The notes under the pieces were generated by a model. It was not told where the DNA came from and searched no databases. It saw only the letters and a list, made by a program, of their open reading frames with translations. Positions 9,734 through 17,020 of a stretch of DNA of 64,000 nucleotides are shown one piece after another (position 1 is the first letter of the stretch; the number at the start of each line of letters is the position of its first letter). The translations under genes were made by a program, and so were the position numbers. The DNA comes from HRBIN12 sp964447335 (GTDB lineage Bacteria > Actinomycetota > UBA4738 > HRBIN12). The DNA is taken from NCBI GenBank assembly GCA_964447335.1, contig CAYUSA010000008.1:5643-69642 (forward strand). Direction: 5' to 3'.

Positions 9734-11005
9734 TCAGATGCGCGGCCGGAGCTCGCGCAGCGACTCGGGCAGGTACGGGTGGAGCGCCGAGGGGAGCGCC
9801 ACCGACCCGTCCTCGCGCTGGTGGTTCTCCAAGATCGAGATGAGCGTGCGCGACATGGCCGTCGCGGTGCCGTTCAGGGTGTGCAGCGGCTCGACCTTGC
9901 CGTCGGCACGCCGCACGCGGGTCTGCAGGCGTCGAGCCTGGTAGTCCGTGCAGTTCGAGCAGGACGTGAGCTCTCGGTAGCGGCCCTGCCCGGGAAGCCA
10001 GACCTCGAGGTCGTACTTCTTCGCGGCGCTGCCGCCGAGGTCGCCGGCCGCGATGTTCACGACCCGGTACGGCAGCTCGAGGCTGCCGACGATCTCCTCC
10101 TCGATGCCGACCATGAGCTCGTGCTCGTCCCAGGAGTCCTCGGGGCGGCAGAAGCTGAACATCTCGACCTTGTCGAACTGGTGGACGCGGAACATGCCGC
10201 CCATGTCCTTGCCGTACGTGCCGGCCTCGCGCCGGAAGCACGTCGAGTACCCGGCGTAGCGCATCGGCAGGTCGGCGTCGTCGAGGATCTCGCCCATCCG
10301 GTACGCCGCGAGCGGGACCTCCGAGGTCCCGACGAGGTACAGCTCGTCCTCGGTCGTGACGTACAGGTTCACCTCGTCGGTCGGCAGGAACCCGGTGCCG
10401 TACATCGCCTCCTCGCGCACGAGCACGGGCGGGATGACCGGCAGGAAGCCTTTGGCCGCAAGGATCCCGAACGCGTGCTGCACGAGCGCGAACTGCACGT
10501 GCACGATGTCGCCGAGCAGGTACACGAACCTGGACCCGCTCGTCCGGACCCCGCGCTCGGTATCGAGGATGCCGAGGAGCTCGCCGAGCGCGACGTGGTC
10601 CCTCGGCTCGAAGCCGAAGGCAGGCGGCTCGCCGTGCCGGCGGACCTCGACCGCGTCCTCGTCGGTGAAGCCGTCGGGAGCGCTCTCGTGCGGGACGTTC
10701 GGCGTCTGCGCGAGGAGCGCGGCGAGCGCCCGCTCGGCCTCCTCGAGCTTCGGCTCGTGCTCCTTCAGCTCCGCCGACACGCTCGCGACCTCGGCGATCA
10801 GCGGCTGTTTCTCCTCGCCCTGCGCGCGACCGATCGCCTTCGAGACCCGGTTCCGCGTCGCGCGGAGATCCTCGACGTAGGCGGTCAGCGCGCGCCGACG
10901 CTCGTCCAGCTCGAGCAGCTCGTCGACGGCCCCGGCGAGGTTGCGCCGTGCGAGCCCGACCCGGAACGGCTCGGGGTCCTCCCGGATCGCCCTGACGTCG
11001 AGCAA
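9734..11005 (-). CDS. serS: Seryl-tRNA synthetase
   Basis: Charges tRNA-Ser with serine in the cytoplasm. At 423 residues it has the usual bacterial size. An N-terminal antiparallel coiled-coil arm (about 25-105, for example RRALTAYVEDLRATRNRVSKAI) binds the tRNA. Class II catalytic motifs follow: motif 2 around FRREAGTYGKDMGGMFRVHQF and motif 3 around LNGTATAMSRTLISILENHQ. The start is a TTG at 11003-11005, one base after the stop of the bactofilin gene, so translation is probably coupled to it. The histidine kinase gene begins 10 bp downstream. Confidence 0.96.
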   Translation of the reverse strand: MLDVRAIREDPEPFRVGLARRNLAGAVDELLELDERRRALTAYVEDLRATRNRVSKAIGRAQGEEKQPLIAEVASVSAELKEHEPKLEEAERALAALLAQTPNVPHESAPDGFTDEDAVEVRRHGEPPAFGFEPRDHVALGELLGILDTERGVRTSGSRFVYLLGDIVHVQFALVQHAFGILAAKGFLPVIPPVLVREEAMYGTGFLPTDEVNLYVTTEDELYLVGTSEVPLAAYRMGEILDDADLPMRYAGYSTCFRREAGTYGKDMGGMFRVHQFDKVEMFSFCRPEDSWDEHELMVGIEEEIVGSLELPYRVVNIAAGDLGGSAAKKYDLEVWLPGQGRYRELTSCSNCTDYQARRLQTRVRRADGKVEPLHTLNGTATAMSRTLISILENHQREDGSVALPSALHPYLPESLRELRPRI

Positions 11006-11006
11006 C

Positions 11007-11483
11007 CTACGGGGCCTTCTCGGACGCCGGCTGCCCCTCCGGCCGCTGCGGGGGTGCGGCCGGCTGATCTCCGGGCGCCGGCTGATCCATGATGCTCTGC
11101 CCCTGGAAGGTCGCGCCCTCCTCGATGACGAGGGTCTTGGAGGTGATGTCGCCGTCGACCCGGCCGCCGCGGGTGATCTCGGCCCGGCCCTTCACGACGA
11201 TGCTGCCCTTGAACCGCCCCGCCACGGCGACGTTCTGCGCGCGGATGTCGGCCTCGACCTGGCTCTGCGCCGAGAGCGTCACGTCGCCGTCGGCGTTGAT
11301 CTGCCCCTTCACCGCTCCGTCGATCCGCAGCGAACCCGCCGAGACCACGGTGCCCTCGAGCTTCGCGCCCTGGCCGACGATCGTGACCTCCCCGCTCTGC
11401 TGCTCTGCCATCCGCCGTCCCTCCGTCTCGGGTGGTGCCTGCTCCGTCGATGCCGCTTCCGCGTCCTCGCGGCGCCAGATCAT
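11007..11483 (-). CDS. Bactofilin-family polymer-forming protein
   Basis: Protein of 158 residues whose core (about 30-125) is a bactofilin (DUF583) beta-helix. It shows short repeats of the type EVTIVGQGAKLEGTVVSAGS, LRIDGAVKGQIN, GDVTLSAQSQVEADI and GRFKGSIVVKGRAEI. Bactofilins form membrane-associated filaments that help place cell-wall enzymes or maintain shape. The N-terminus is charged and the C-terminal tail is Pro/Gln-rich, both probably disordered. The ATG at 11483 overlaps the stop of the DUF4446 gene; an internal ATG at about 11411 could also serve. Its presence between DUF4446 and serS suggests a housekeeping operon. Confidence 0.85.
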   Translation of the reverse strand: MIWRREDAEAASTEQAPPETEGRRMAEQQSGEVTIVGQGAKLEGTVVSAGSLRIDGAVKGQINADGDVTLSAQSQVEADIRAQNVAVAGRFKGSIVVKGRAEITRGGRVDGDITSKTLVIEEGATFQGQSIMDQPAPGDQPAAPPQRPEGQPASEKAP

Positions 11484-11974
11484 GTCGCGTCCACCGCCTC
11501 CCGGGGCCGGTCGAGCGCCTGCCGGATCGCCTCTTCCTCTTCGAGCGACAGGTTGTAGCCGCTCTTCGCGGCGACGACCGGCTTGGCGTAGACGCGCGTG
11601 TCCTGCCGGCCGTTGATCGAGGTCACGACGACGCCGTTGCCGCGGTCGTCGAGCAGAGCGCACGAGAACGACAGCCGGCCGCCGACGTCCTCGAACGCGT
11701 CGTAGCGCACCAACCCGACCCGGCGCACCGCGCCCTCGATGAGCTGCTGCTGACCCTTGTCCGTGGAGTTCAGCGTCCGGACCGCGGCCTCGAGCCGCTG
11801 GATCCCGCGGGCGTGCCCCTCCAAGATCCCGCGCAGCGCATCGTCGAGGTGGATCGGGCCGCGAGGCTCGACGCGGCGGCGCCCCTGGCCGAGCGCCGAG
11901 AACACCAGCGCCAGCGCGCCGAGGGCGAGGGCGACGAGGACCATGAGGCTGAGCGTTTCGTTCGAGAACGTCAC
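11480..11974 (-). CDS. DUF4446 family membrane-anchored protein
   Basis: Protein of 164 residues with one N-terminal membrane helix (about 9-30) and a soluble domain. The family pattern is clear in VGLVRYDAFEDVGGRLSFSC, LLDDRGNGVVVTSINGR and RVYAKPVVAAKSGYNLSLEE. The function of DUF4446 proteins is not established. It starts with GTG at 11974 and overlaps the bactofilin gene by four bases, so the two membrane-associated proteins are probably made together. No clear -10 box was found in front of it. Confidence 0.85.
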   Translation of the reverse strand: MTFSNETLSLMVLVALALGALALVFSALGQGRRRVEPRGPIHLDDALRGILEGHARGIQRLEAAVRTLNSTDKGQQQLIEGAVRRVGLVRYDAFEDVGGRLSFSCALLDDRGNGVVVTSINGRQDTRVYAKPVVAAKSGYNLSLEEEEAIRQALDRPREAVDAT

Positions 11975-12025
11975 GGTGGAAGGACTCCCCCCAAACGGGC
12001 ATCTACCTGGGGTTCTGCGAAGTCC

Positions 12026-12031
12026 TAGACT
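12026..12031 (+). promoter_or_regulatory. -10 box TAGACT upstream of the larC-like gene
   Basis: TAGACT lies 26 bases before the ATG at 12058, in the short divergent region between DUF4446 and larC. It would give a leader of about 20 bases. No -35 match is convincing. Confidence 0.4.
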
Positions 12032-12057
12032 ATACGACCCGAGGCCTGGACCGAACG

Positions 12058-12831
12058 ATGAGGATCGCCTACTTCGACTGCATCGCCGGGATCTCCGGCG
12101 ACATGGCCCTCGGCGCGCTGATCGACGCCGGGGCCGACTTCGACGAGGTGCGCTCGCACCTCGCGAAGCTGCCGGTCGAGCCCTTCGACCTGAACGTCGA
12201 GGAGGTCGACCAGCAGGGCATCCGCGCGCTCCGCGTGAGCGTGCATACGGCCTCGGTCGGCGTGATCCGCACGTACGGCAGCATCCGTGCGCTGCTCGAC
12301 GCCGCGGACCTGCCGCCCGAGGCGCTCCGCGTGTCGCACCGCGTGTTCCGTGTGCTCGCGGAGGCCGAGGCGAAGATCCACCGCAAGGATGTCGAGTCCG
12401 TCACGTTCCACGAGGCCGACGCCGTGGACTCGCTGGTCGACATCGTCGGCACGGCGCTCGCGCTCGCGTTCCTCGGCGTCGAGCGCGTGTTCGCCTCGCC
12501 GGTGCCGACGGGGTTCGGGATGAGCCGCACCGACCACGGCGCGATGCCGATCCCCTCGCCGGCGGTCGTCGAGCTGCTCCGCGGCGCCCCGCTGTACTCC
12601 AAGGGCGCGACCGCAGAGCTCACGACCTCGACGGGCGCGGCGATCCTCGCGGGCACGGCCGAGGGCTACGGCGAGCTGCCCCCGCTCGTGGTCGAGTCGG
12701 TCGGGTACGGCGCGGGGACGCATCGGTTGGAGTTCCCCGACGTGCTCCGGGTGCTGATCGGCCAGGAGGGATCGCTCGGCGACCCCGTGCCGATCCGCCC
12801 GCGCCCCGAGGCAGGACCCTCGGGCGTCTGA
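12058..12831 (+). CDS. larC: LarC-type nickel-pincer cofactor protein, N-terminal half only (DUF111)
   Basis: LarC inserts nickel into the pincer nucleotide cofactor used by lactate racemase-type enzymes. The N-terminal domain is well conserved: MRIAYFDCIAGISGDMALGAL at the start, HRKDVESVTFHE and DAVDSLVDIVG near 105-130, then SPVPTGFGM and TSTGAAIL. The protein ends at 257 residues, just after VGYGAGTHRLEFPDVLRVL, where full LarC proteins (about 400 residues) continue into a second domain beginning near a conserved LETNLDD. No such sequence follows in any frame before the next gene. In some lactobacilli larC is read as LarC1 and LarC2 by frameshift; here only the LarC1 part is visible. No larA, larB or larE is in the window. 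Confidence 0.82.
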   Translation: MRIAYFDCIAGISGDMALGALIDAGADFDEVRSHLAKLPVEPFDLNVEEVDQQGIRALRVSVHTASVGVIRTYGSIRALLDAADLPPEALRVSHRVFRVLAEAEAKIHRKDVESVTFHEADAVDSLVDIVGTALALAFLGVERVFASPVPTGFGMSRTDHGAMPIPSPAVVELLRGAPLYSKGATAELTTSTGAAILAGTAEGYGELPPLVVESVGYGAGTHRLEFPDVLRVLIGQEGSLGDPVPIRPRPEAGPSGV

Positions 12832-12865
12832 GGCTCGCGCCGGTCATCCGGAGCGAGGGAACGCC

Positions 12866-12913
12866 GGGTGCTGCCCGAGCACGGCACGGGTCGCGCCGGC
12901 CGGGGCAGCACCC
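12866..12913 (-). terminator. Perfect 11-bp inverted repeat, possible terminator of the microprotein gene
   Basis: GGGTGCTGCCC at 12866-12876 pairs perfectly with GGGCAGCACCC at 12903-12913, with a GC-rich loop of 26 bases. It begins 14 bases after the stop of the minus-strand microprotein at 12928. There is no T-run, so a Rho-independent terminator is uncertain; a stabilising 3' hairpin or bidirectional terminator (larC ends 35 bases to the left) is equally possible. Confidence 0.5.
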
Positions 12914-12927
12914 AGGCGGTACCTGGT

Positions 12928-13020
12928 TCAGTTGGTCTTCCAGCCGGCGCCTGCGGCCATCAGGAACGCCGCGAGCCAGCCGAGGGAGACCATCAGTCGG
13001 CGGTACCTCTTCACGGGCAT
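12928..13020 (-). CDS. 30-residue membrane microprotein
   Basis: Small open frame opening MPVKRYRRLM, preceded by GGAGAGGAGG three bases before the ATG, one of the strongest ribosome sites in the window. The product has a basic N-terminus (Lys4, Arg5, Arg7, Arg8) followed by a hydrophobic segment (about residues 10-26, including SLGWLAAFLMAAGAGW) and a short KTN tail. This is the layout of a single-pass inner-membrane microprotein. A strong inverted repeat follows the stop. Nothing similar is known to me, and short frames can arise by chance, but the ribosome site, membrane pattern and downstream hairpin together support a real gene. Confidence 0.55.
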   Translation of the reverse strand: MPVKRYRRLMVSLGWLAAFLMAAGAGWKTN

Positions 13021-13070
13021 CGCCTCCTCTCCTGGCGGTACGGCCGTCGTATCGGCATCCTGCTGTCGGA

Positions 13071-13134
13071 CCTTGAGGGGATTCGGGCAAACGAACCCAT
13101 GCCCCGACGGGGGGACCCCCAGGCACGCTCAAGG
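13071..13134. other. Highly structured intergenic element, candidate RNA or riboswitch-like leader
   Basis: CCTTGAG (13071-13077) pairs with CTCAAGG (13128-13134) to close a multibranch structure. Inside are a hairpin GGG-A-TTCG (78-85) with CGAACCC (92-98) around a GGCAAA loop, and an arm TGCC (100-103) with GGCA (122-125) enclosing C/G runs around a GA and a single A. The pairing works on either strand. On the plus strand it would lie in the leader of the DUF5317 gene (start 13209); on the minus strand in the leader of the microprotein (start 13020). I could not match it to a known riboswitch family. Confidence 0.45.
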
Positions 13135-13156
13135 CAACGCCCGCCGGCACCGATAT

Positions 13157-13182
13157 CCCTCGCGAGGGTCATTGGAACCCTC
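13157..13182. repeat. Overlapping palindromes upstream of the DUF5317 gene
   Basis: CCCTCGCGAGGG (13157-13168) is a perfect palindrome, and GAGGGT (13164-13169) pairs with ACCCTC (13177-13182). The two are mutually exclusive as RNA hairpins. They sit 26-50 bases before the start of DUF5317, where an operator or a switching hairpin would act. Confidence 0.4.
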
Positions 13183-13208
13183 AGCCCGACATGTCATAAA
13201 GGGAAACG

Positions 13209-13826
13209 ATGCTCCGGCTCCTGTTCGTCAGCATGTTCTCGGCGATCGTCCTCGGCTACCTGGCCCGTGGACGCCTCGGGAACCTCGCGGACACGCGATT
13301 CCGGTGGGGCTGGATCGGGATCGCGGGCGTCGTGCTGCAGTTCCTGCCGGTGACCGGCCGACTCGGCGACCTCGTGCTCACGCTGTCGTTCCTGCTGCTG
13401 TTCGTCGTCGCCGGCGTCAACTGGCGGCTCCCGGGATTCGTGCTCATCCTGGCGGGCCTGTGGATGAACTTCGTGGTCATCACCGTGAACCAGGGCATGC
13501 CCGTGACGCGTGAGGCGATCGTCGCCTCGGGGCAGGCGGACACCCTCAAGGAGCTGAAGCAGCTCGACAGCCCGAAGCACCACATCAAGACCGCGGACGA
13601 TCAGCTCATGATGCTCGGCGACCTCATCGGCATCCCCGCGCCGATCAAGCAGGCGGTGAGCATCGGCGACCTGGCCGCCATCGCGGGCGTGATGTGGTTC
13701 GTGATCGGTGCGATGCGCCGCCGCGTCGAGACCGCGGCCCTCCCGGCCGAAACCGTCTCGGAGCGGGCGGCCGGCGAAGCGCCGCCGGCGACGTCGCGCG
13801 TGGCCAGCGCCGCCGAGGTCTCCTAG
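13209..13826 (+). CDS. DUF5317 family membrane protein
   Basis: Polytopic membrane protein of 205 residues. Helices are visible at about 4-18, 32-50, 54-72, 76-98 and 150-170, and the DUF5317 pattern is seen in LGYLARGRLGNLAD, WRLPGFVLILAGLWMNFVVITVNQGMPV and the later HHIKTADDQLMMLGDLI. The C-terminus is an Ala/Glu-rich tail. The ATG follows AAAGGG at a distance of five bases. Function is unknown; the family often occurs beside signalling genes, and here a membrane histidine kinase begins two bases after its stop, so they form an operon. The long structured leader suggests post-transcriptional control. Confidence 0.85.
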   Translation: MLRLLFVSMFSAIVLGYLARGRLGNLADTRFRWGWIGIAGVVLQFLPVTGRLGDLVLTLSFLLLFVVAGVNWRLPGFVLILAGLWMNFVVITVNQGMPVTREAIVASGQADTLKELKQLDSPKHHIKTADDQLMMLGDLIGIPAPIKQAVSIGDLAAIAGVMWFVIGAMRRRVETAALPAETVSERAAGEAPPATSRVASAAEVS

Positions 13827-13828
13827 CG

Positions 13829-15385
13829 ATGGACCGCGACCTCACCGCCGAGGCCCCGCCCGCCCCCGATCGCGACAACTGGCGCTCGAATCTGTTCCAG
13901 CTCGTGATCGTCGTCCCGGTCCTCGCGTACGTCGTGGCGGCGTTCGTCGATCGACACGACGAGATCCTCGTGACCTCGGTGCTGCTGTTCATCGTGACGG
14001 TCGCCATCGTCGACCTCATCCCCGTCCCCGCGTGGGGCGGCATGCAGCTCTCGCTCAGCTTCCCGATCTTGCTCGGCGTCGCGATCGTGTATCCCCCGCC
14101 GGTCGCGGCCGTCATCGCGTTCCTCGGCTCGTGCGACCCCCGCGAGCTCCGGCTCGAGATGCCGGTGCTCCGAGCGATCTTCAACCGCTGCCAGATGGCG
14201 GCGTCGACCCTCGCCGGGAGCCTCCTGTTCCACCGGTTCGCCGAGGCCGACTCGGCGGTCGAGCGCCTCGTGGTCGGCGTCGTGATCGCCGCGATCTCCG
14301 CCTACGTCGTCAACGCGGTCAGCGTCGCGACCCACCAGGCGCTGTTCCGAGGGATCGGCGTCGTCCAGGTGCTGCGGAAGATGCACGGCGCGGCGCCATA
14401 CGAGTTCCTGCTCTCCTACATCGGGCTCGGGCTGTTCGGGGCGGTCATCGCGCGCTTCTACGTGACCGAGGGCTTCTGGTCGGTCGTGGTGTTCCTCGGG
14501 CCGCTCGTGTTCGCGCGCCAGATGTACTTCCGCAGCCGCGCGCTCGCGGACCGGCTGGCGGACCAGAACACGATCCTGGCGGAGCAGGCCGTGCGCCTCG
14601 AGCAGCTCCTGGAGAAGGAGCACCACACCGTCGACGAGCTCCGCGCGCTGAACCGGATGAAGGGCGAGTTCGTCGCCGTCGTGTCGCACGAGCTCCGCAC
14701 GCCCGTCACGGCGCTGATGGGCTACGCGAAGACGCTCCGGCAACCGGAGTTCGCGAACGACCCCGTCATGCGCGCCGAGTTCCTCGAGCGGATGGAGCGG
14801 CAGAGCGACCGCCTGCTCCGCCTGGTCGAGAACCTGCTCACCGCCTCGAACCTGGAGAACCGCCGGGTGTCGGTCTCGGTCGGGCGCGTGCTGTTCGAGG
14901 ACCTCGTGCGTGAGATCGTCGAGGGCCTCGCCGGCGAGGCGAGCCGCATCCACGTCGCGGTCCCCGAGGACCTGCCCGTCCTGTACACCGACCGCCAGCT
15001 CCTCAGCCGCGTCCTGCAGAACCTGGTCGACAACGCGCTCAAGTACTCGCCCGACGGCTCGCCCTGTGAGCTCGAAGCCGTAGCCGCGGGTGACGCGGTC
15101 GTCTTCTGGGTACAGGACTACGGGATCGGGATCCCGCCGGACGAGCAGCCGCGCATCTTCGATCGCTTCTACCAGGTGGACCAGTCGAGCACGCGGACCT
15201 TCCGGGGCGCGGGGCTCGGCTTGTCGCTCGTCCAGGACCTGCTGGGACATCTCGGCGGGACGATCGGGGTGGGGAGCACGCCGGGCGAGGGGTCCCGCTT
15301 CACGGTGACGTTGCCGGTGAAGCACCCGAGCATCCAGCAGCCCGCGGTCGCCGGCATGCCCGACGGCCTGTCGGCCGGGGCCTGA
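13829..15385 (+). CDS. Membrane sensor histidine kinase (HisKA/HATPase_c)
   Basis: Sensor kinase of 518 residues. Residues 20-230 hold about seven hydrophobic helices resembling a MASE-type membrane sensor rather than a periplasmic loop. A coiled linker (about 235-275) leads to the HisKA helix with FVAVVSHELRTP and phosphoacceptor His287. The HATPase_c domain has QNLVDNALKYSP (N box), VQDYGIGIP (G1), IFDRFYQVD (F box) and GAGLGLSLVQDLL (G2), all intact. The ATG at 13829 lies two bases after the DUF5317 stop. No response regulator is adjacent, so its target is unknown. DUF5317 might modulate it. Confidence 0.92.
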   Translation: MDRDLTAEAPPAPDRDNWRSNLFQLVIVVPVLAYVVAAFVDRHDEILVTSVLLFIVTVAIVDLIPVPAWGGMQLSLSFPILLGVAIVYPPPVAAVIAFLGSCDPRELRLEMPVLRAIFNRCQMAASTLAGSLLFHRFAEADSAVERLVVGVVIAAISAYVVNAVSVATHQALFRGIGVVQVLRKMHGAAPYEFLLSYIGLGLFGAVIARFYVTEGFWSVVVFLGPLVFARQMYFRSRALADRLADQNTILAEQAVRLEQLLEKEHHTVDELRALNRMKGEFVAVVSHELRTPVTALMGYAKTLRQPEFANDPVMRAEFLERMERQSDRLLRLVENLLTASNLENRRVSVSVGRVLFEDLVREIVEGLAGEASRIHVAVPEDLPVLYTDRQLLSRVLQNLVDNALKYSPDGSPCELEAVAAGDAVVFWVQDYGIGIPPDEQPRIFDRFYQVDQSSTRTFRGAGLGLSLVQDLLGHLGGTIGVGSTPGEGSRFTVTLPVKHPSIQQPAVAGMPDGLSAGA

Positions 15386-15394
15386 CCCCGTCGC

Positions 15395-15658
15395 TCAGCC
15401 CGAGGTCTCGCGCTCGGCCAGGGTGCGCAGGTTCTGGACGTGGGCGCGCGCCTCGGAGCCATGCTCGCACACCATCTCGTCCTCGCAGGGAGGGTTGCCC
15501 TCCATGGTGAAGAAGTTGAACCGGCACTCCGGGCAGAACACGTCGAGCGCCTCGGGCAGGTAGGGGCAGTCCCCCCACGAGCACGAGCGGACCCCCTCAC
15601 CGGTGAAGATGTCGAACCCGCACCCCGGGCACTGGCGGAACCCTTCCCACTTGGCCAT
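15395..15658 (-). CDS. Small Cys-rich, probable zinc-binding protein
   Basis: Protein of 87 residues. The ATG at 15658 is chosen because GGAGGG stands nine bases upstream; an open frame upstream lacks a ribosome site. It carries CPGC (11-14), CSWGDC (26-31), CPEC (42-45) and two further Cys in PPCEDEMVCEHG, a pattern that could bind one or two zinc ions or an Fe-S cluster. Family unknown to me. It lies upstream of nothing on its strand and is separated by 87 bases from the Rrf2 regulator, so it may be its target or a separate unit. Confidence 0.7.
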   Translation of the reverse strand: MAKWEGFRQCPGCGFDIFTGEGVRSCSWGDCPYLPEALDVFCPECRFNFFTMEGNPPCEDEMVCEHGSEARAHVQNLRTLAERETSG

Positions 15659-15745
15659 CACGTTGCCCTCCGACGTCAAGTCGTACGCCCGCACGGGAAC
15701 GCGAGAGAGGGCCGAACGACCCACGGGTGGTGCCCCCTTCGACCC

Positions 15746-16243
15746 TCAGGCGGTCGTTCGGCGGCGCGTGGACCTCGTGCGGTGGCCCACCGGCGCCGCG
15801 GCCACGGGCTCACCCTGCGCGAGCTTGCGGTCCACGGCCGCAACCTCGGCGAGCGACGTGACGGCAAGGGTGGAGCGGATCGCCTCGGAGGCCCTCGCCC
15901 ACGTCGGGTGGAGCGCGCAGACGTCGTCCCAGTGGCACGGACCGCCGCGCAGCGGACAGCGGCGGGAGATCAGGTAACCCTCTGCCGCCTCGATGACCTC
16001 GAGCACCGAGATCTCCGAGGGGTCGCGCAGGAGCCGGTAGCCGCCGACCCGTCCGGCCTTCGCCTCGGCCAGGCCCGCCTTCGCGAGCACCCCGAGGAGC
16101 TGCGGCGTGTAGCTGCGGGGCAGGTCCATCGCGTCGGCGACCTCGCGGATCTTGCAGTAGGCGCCGCTCCCGTCCCAGGTCCGAGCCAGGCAGATCGCGG
16201 CCCGGACGACGTAATCACCGCGCTTGGACAGGGTCAGATCCAT
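15746..16243 (-). CDS. Rrf2-family transcriptional regulator with Fe-S type Cys cluster
   Basis: DNA-binding protein of 165 residues with the Rrf2 winged helix: LTLSKRGDYVVRAAICLA at the N-terminus, IREVADAMDLPRSYTPQLLGVLAKAGL as the recognition region, and GRVGGYRLLRDPSEISVLEVIEAAEG as the wing. Three cysteines in RRCPLRGGPCHWDDVCALH (about 95-113) match the cluster-binding positions of IscR/NsrR/RsrR-type sensors, so it probably responds to nitric oxide, redox state or Fe-S status. The C-terminal tail is basic. A TAGACT box eight bases before the ATG indicates a leaderless message. Its targets are not evident; the adjacent Cys-rich gene is a candidate. Confidence 0.9.
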   Translation of the reverse strand: MDLTLSKRGDYVVRAAICLARTWDGSGAYCKIREVADAMDLPRSYTPQLLGVLAKAGLAEAKAGRVGGYRLLRDPSEISVLEVIEAAEGYLISRRCPLRGGPCHWDDVCALHPTWARASEAIRSTLAVTSLAEVAAVDRKLAQGEPVAAAPVGHRTRSTRRRTTA

Positions 16244-16251
16244 CGGGGCCC

Positions 16252-16257
16252 AGTCTA
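16252..16257 (-). promoter_or_regulatory. -10 box TAGACT, probable leaderless promoter of the Rrf2 gene
   Basis: On the minus strand TAGACT ends eight bases before the ATG at 16243. The spacing would place the transcription start at or next to the start codon. Confidence 0.55.
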
Positions 16258-16428
16258 CCTCGACGTTGATATCGCTTCCTCACGTTGAGTTCACTACTCT
16301 ACGTTCCGCATCAGATGCCCGCTCTGGCTTCGCGGGGTGGCGGGCCGGCCCCTCCTCTCCTCGGCCGGTCCGCCCCCGCGGACTCCACCCGGCTCAGCGC
16401 TCGGCGTGGGCGCGCCGATACCTCGGGC

Positions 16429-17019
16429 ATGGAGCGGGGCCCGGTCCGCACGTGGCACTACGTGGCGACGATCGCCTTCACCGGCATCTGCGCCTGGTTC
16501 GTGTTCCGTGTCGGTCAGCGGCCGCCCGGGCTCACGTACATGGACGTCGCGGTCCACGAGATCGGACACGTGCTGTTCCGGCCGTTCGGCGAGCTCACGA
16601 TGCTCGTGATGGGCTCCGGCACGCAGGTGCTGTTCCCGCTCGCGCTCGCGGCGTTCTTCCTCGGGGTGCGGCGCGACCCGCTCACCGGCGCCGTTCTCCT
16701 CGCGTGGGCAGGCGAGGCATCCGGCGACGCCGCGATCTACGTGGCCGACGCCCCGCGCGGTGAGCTCCCGCTGCTCGGCGGCTCGGGCGAAGGGGACTGG
16801 ACGCGGATCCTCGGCCCCGAGCACCTCTCGCGGATGCACCTCGCCGACGAGTACGCGCGGAACCTGCGCGTCGTCGGAGCCCTCCTCATGTTGGCCGCCG
16901 TGGGGATCGCCCTCGCCCAGCTGTGGCGGCTCTGCCACCCGGCCGCCGGGCGCGGGCGCACGGAGCCGGTCGCCGCGCGACCGAGGGTTCCGGCCGAGGA
17001 GATGTGGCGAGGGGCCTGA
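16429..17019 (+). CDS. Membrane protein with HEIGH metallopeptidase-like motif
   Basis: Protein of 196 residues. The ATG at 16429 precedes a first helix (about 9-26); further helices lie near 60-80 and 140-162. The segment YMDVAVHEIGHVLFRPFGE contains HEIGH (about 43-47), an HExxH zinc motif inside or beside a membrane helix, as in site-2-protease (M50) relatives. No clear downstream NPDG-type motif is present, so protease activity is uncertain. A second acidic motif (ADEYARN, about 138) could complete a metal site. It faces the secreted repeat protein convergently, with one base between the stops. Confidence 0.65.
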   Translation: MERGPVRTWHYVATIAFTGICAWFVFRVGQRPPGLTYMDVAVHEIGHVLFRPFGELTMLVMGSGTQVLFPLALAAFFLGVRRDPLTGAVLLAWAGEASGDAAIYVADAPRGELPLLGGSGEGDWTRILGPEHLSRMHLADEYARNLRVVGALLMLAAVGIALAQLWRLCHPAAGRGRTEPVAARPRVPAEEMWRGA

Positions 17020-17020
17020 G

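Noticed and set aside
13021..13140. Possible known RNA (SRP RNA, c-di-GMP-I or ydaO-type riboswitch)
   Set aside because: Partial resemblances such as AGGTCCG and GGGCAAAC were found, but the conserved cores (GGAAGGAAGCAGC of SRP, GGTAGGTAGC of GEMM, the CAGCTAACC part of ydaO) are missing.
12832..13208. Missing LarC C-terminal half in another frame after 12831
   Set aside because: No frame shows LarC2-like sequence; the region holds the microprotein and structured elements instead.
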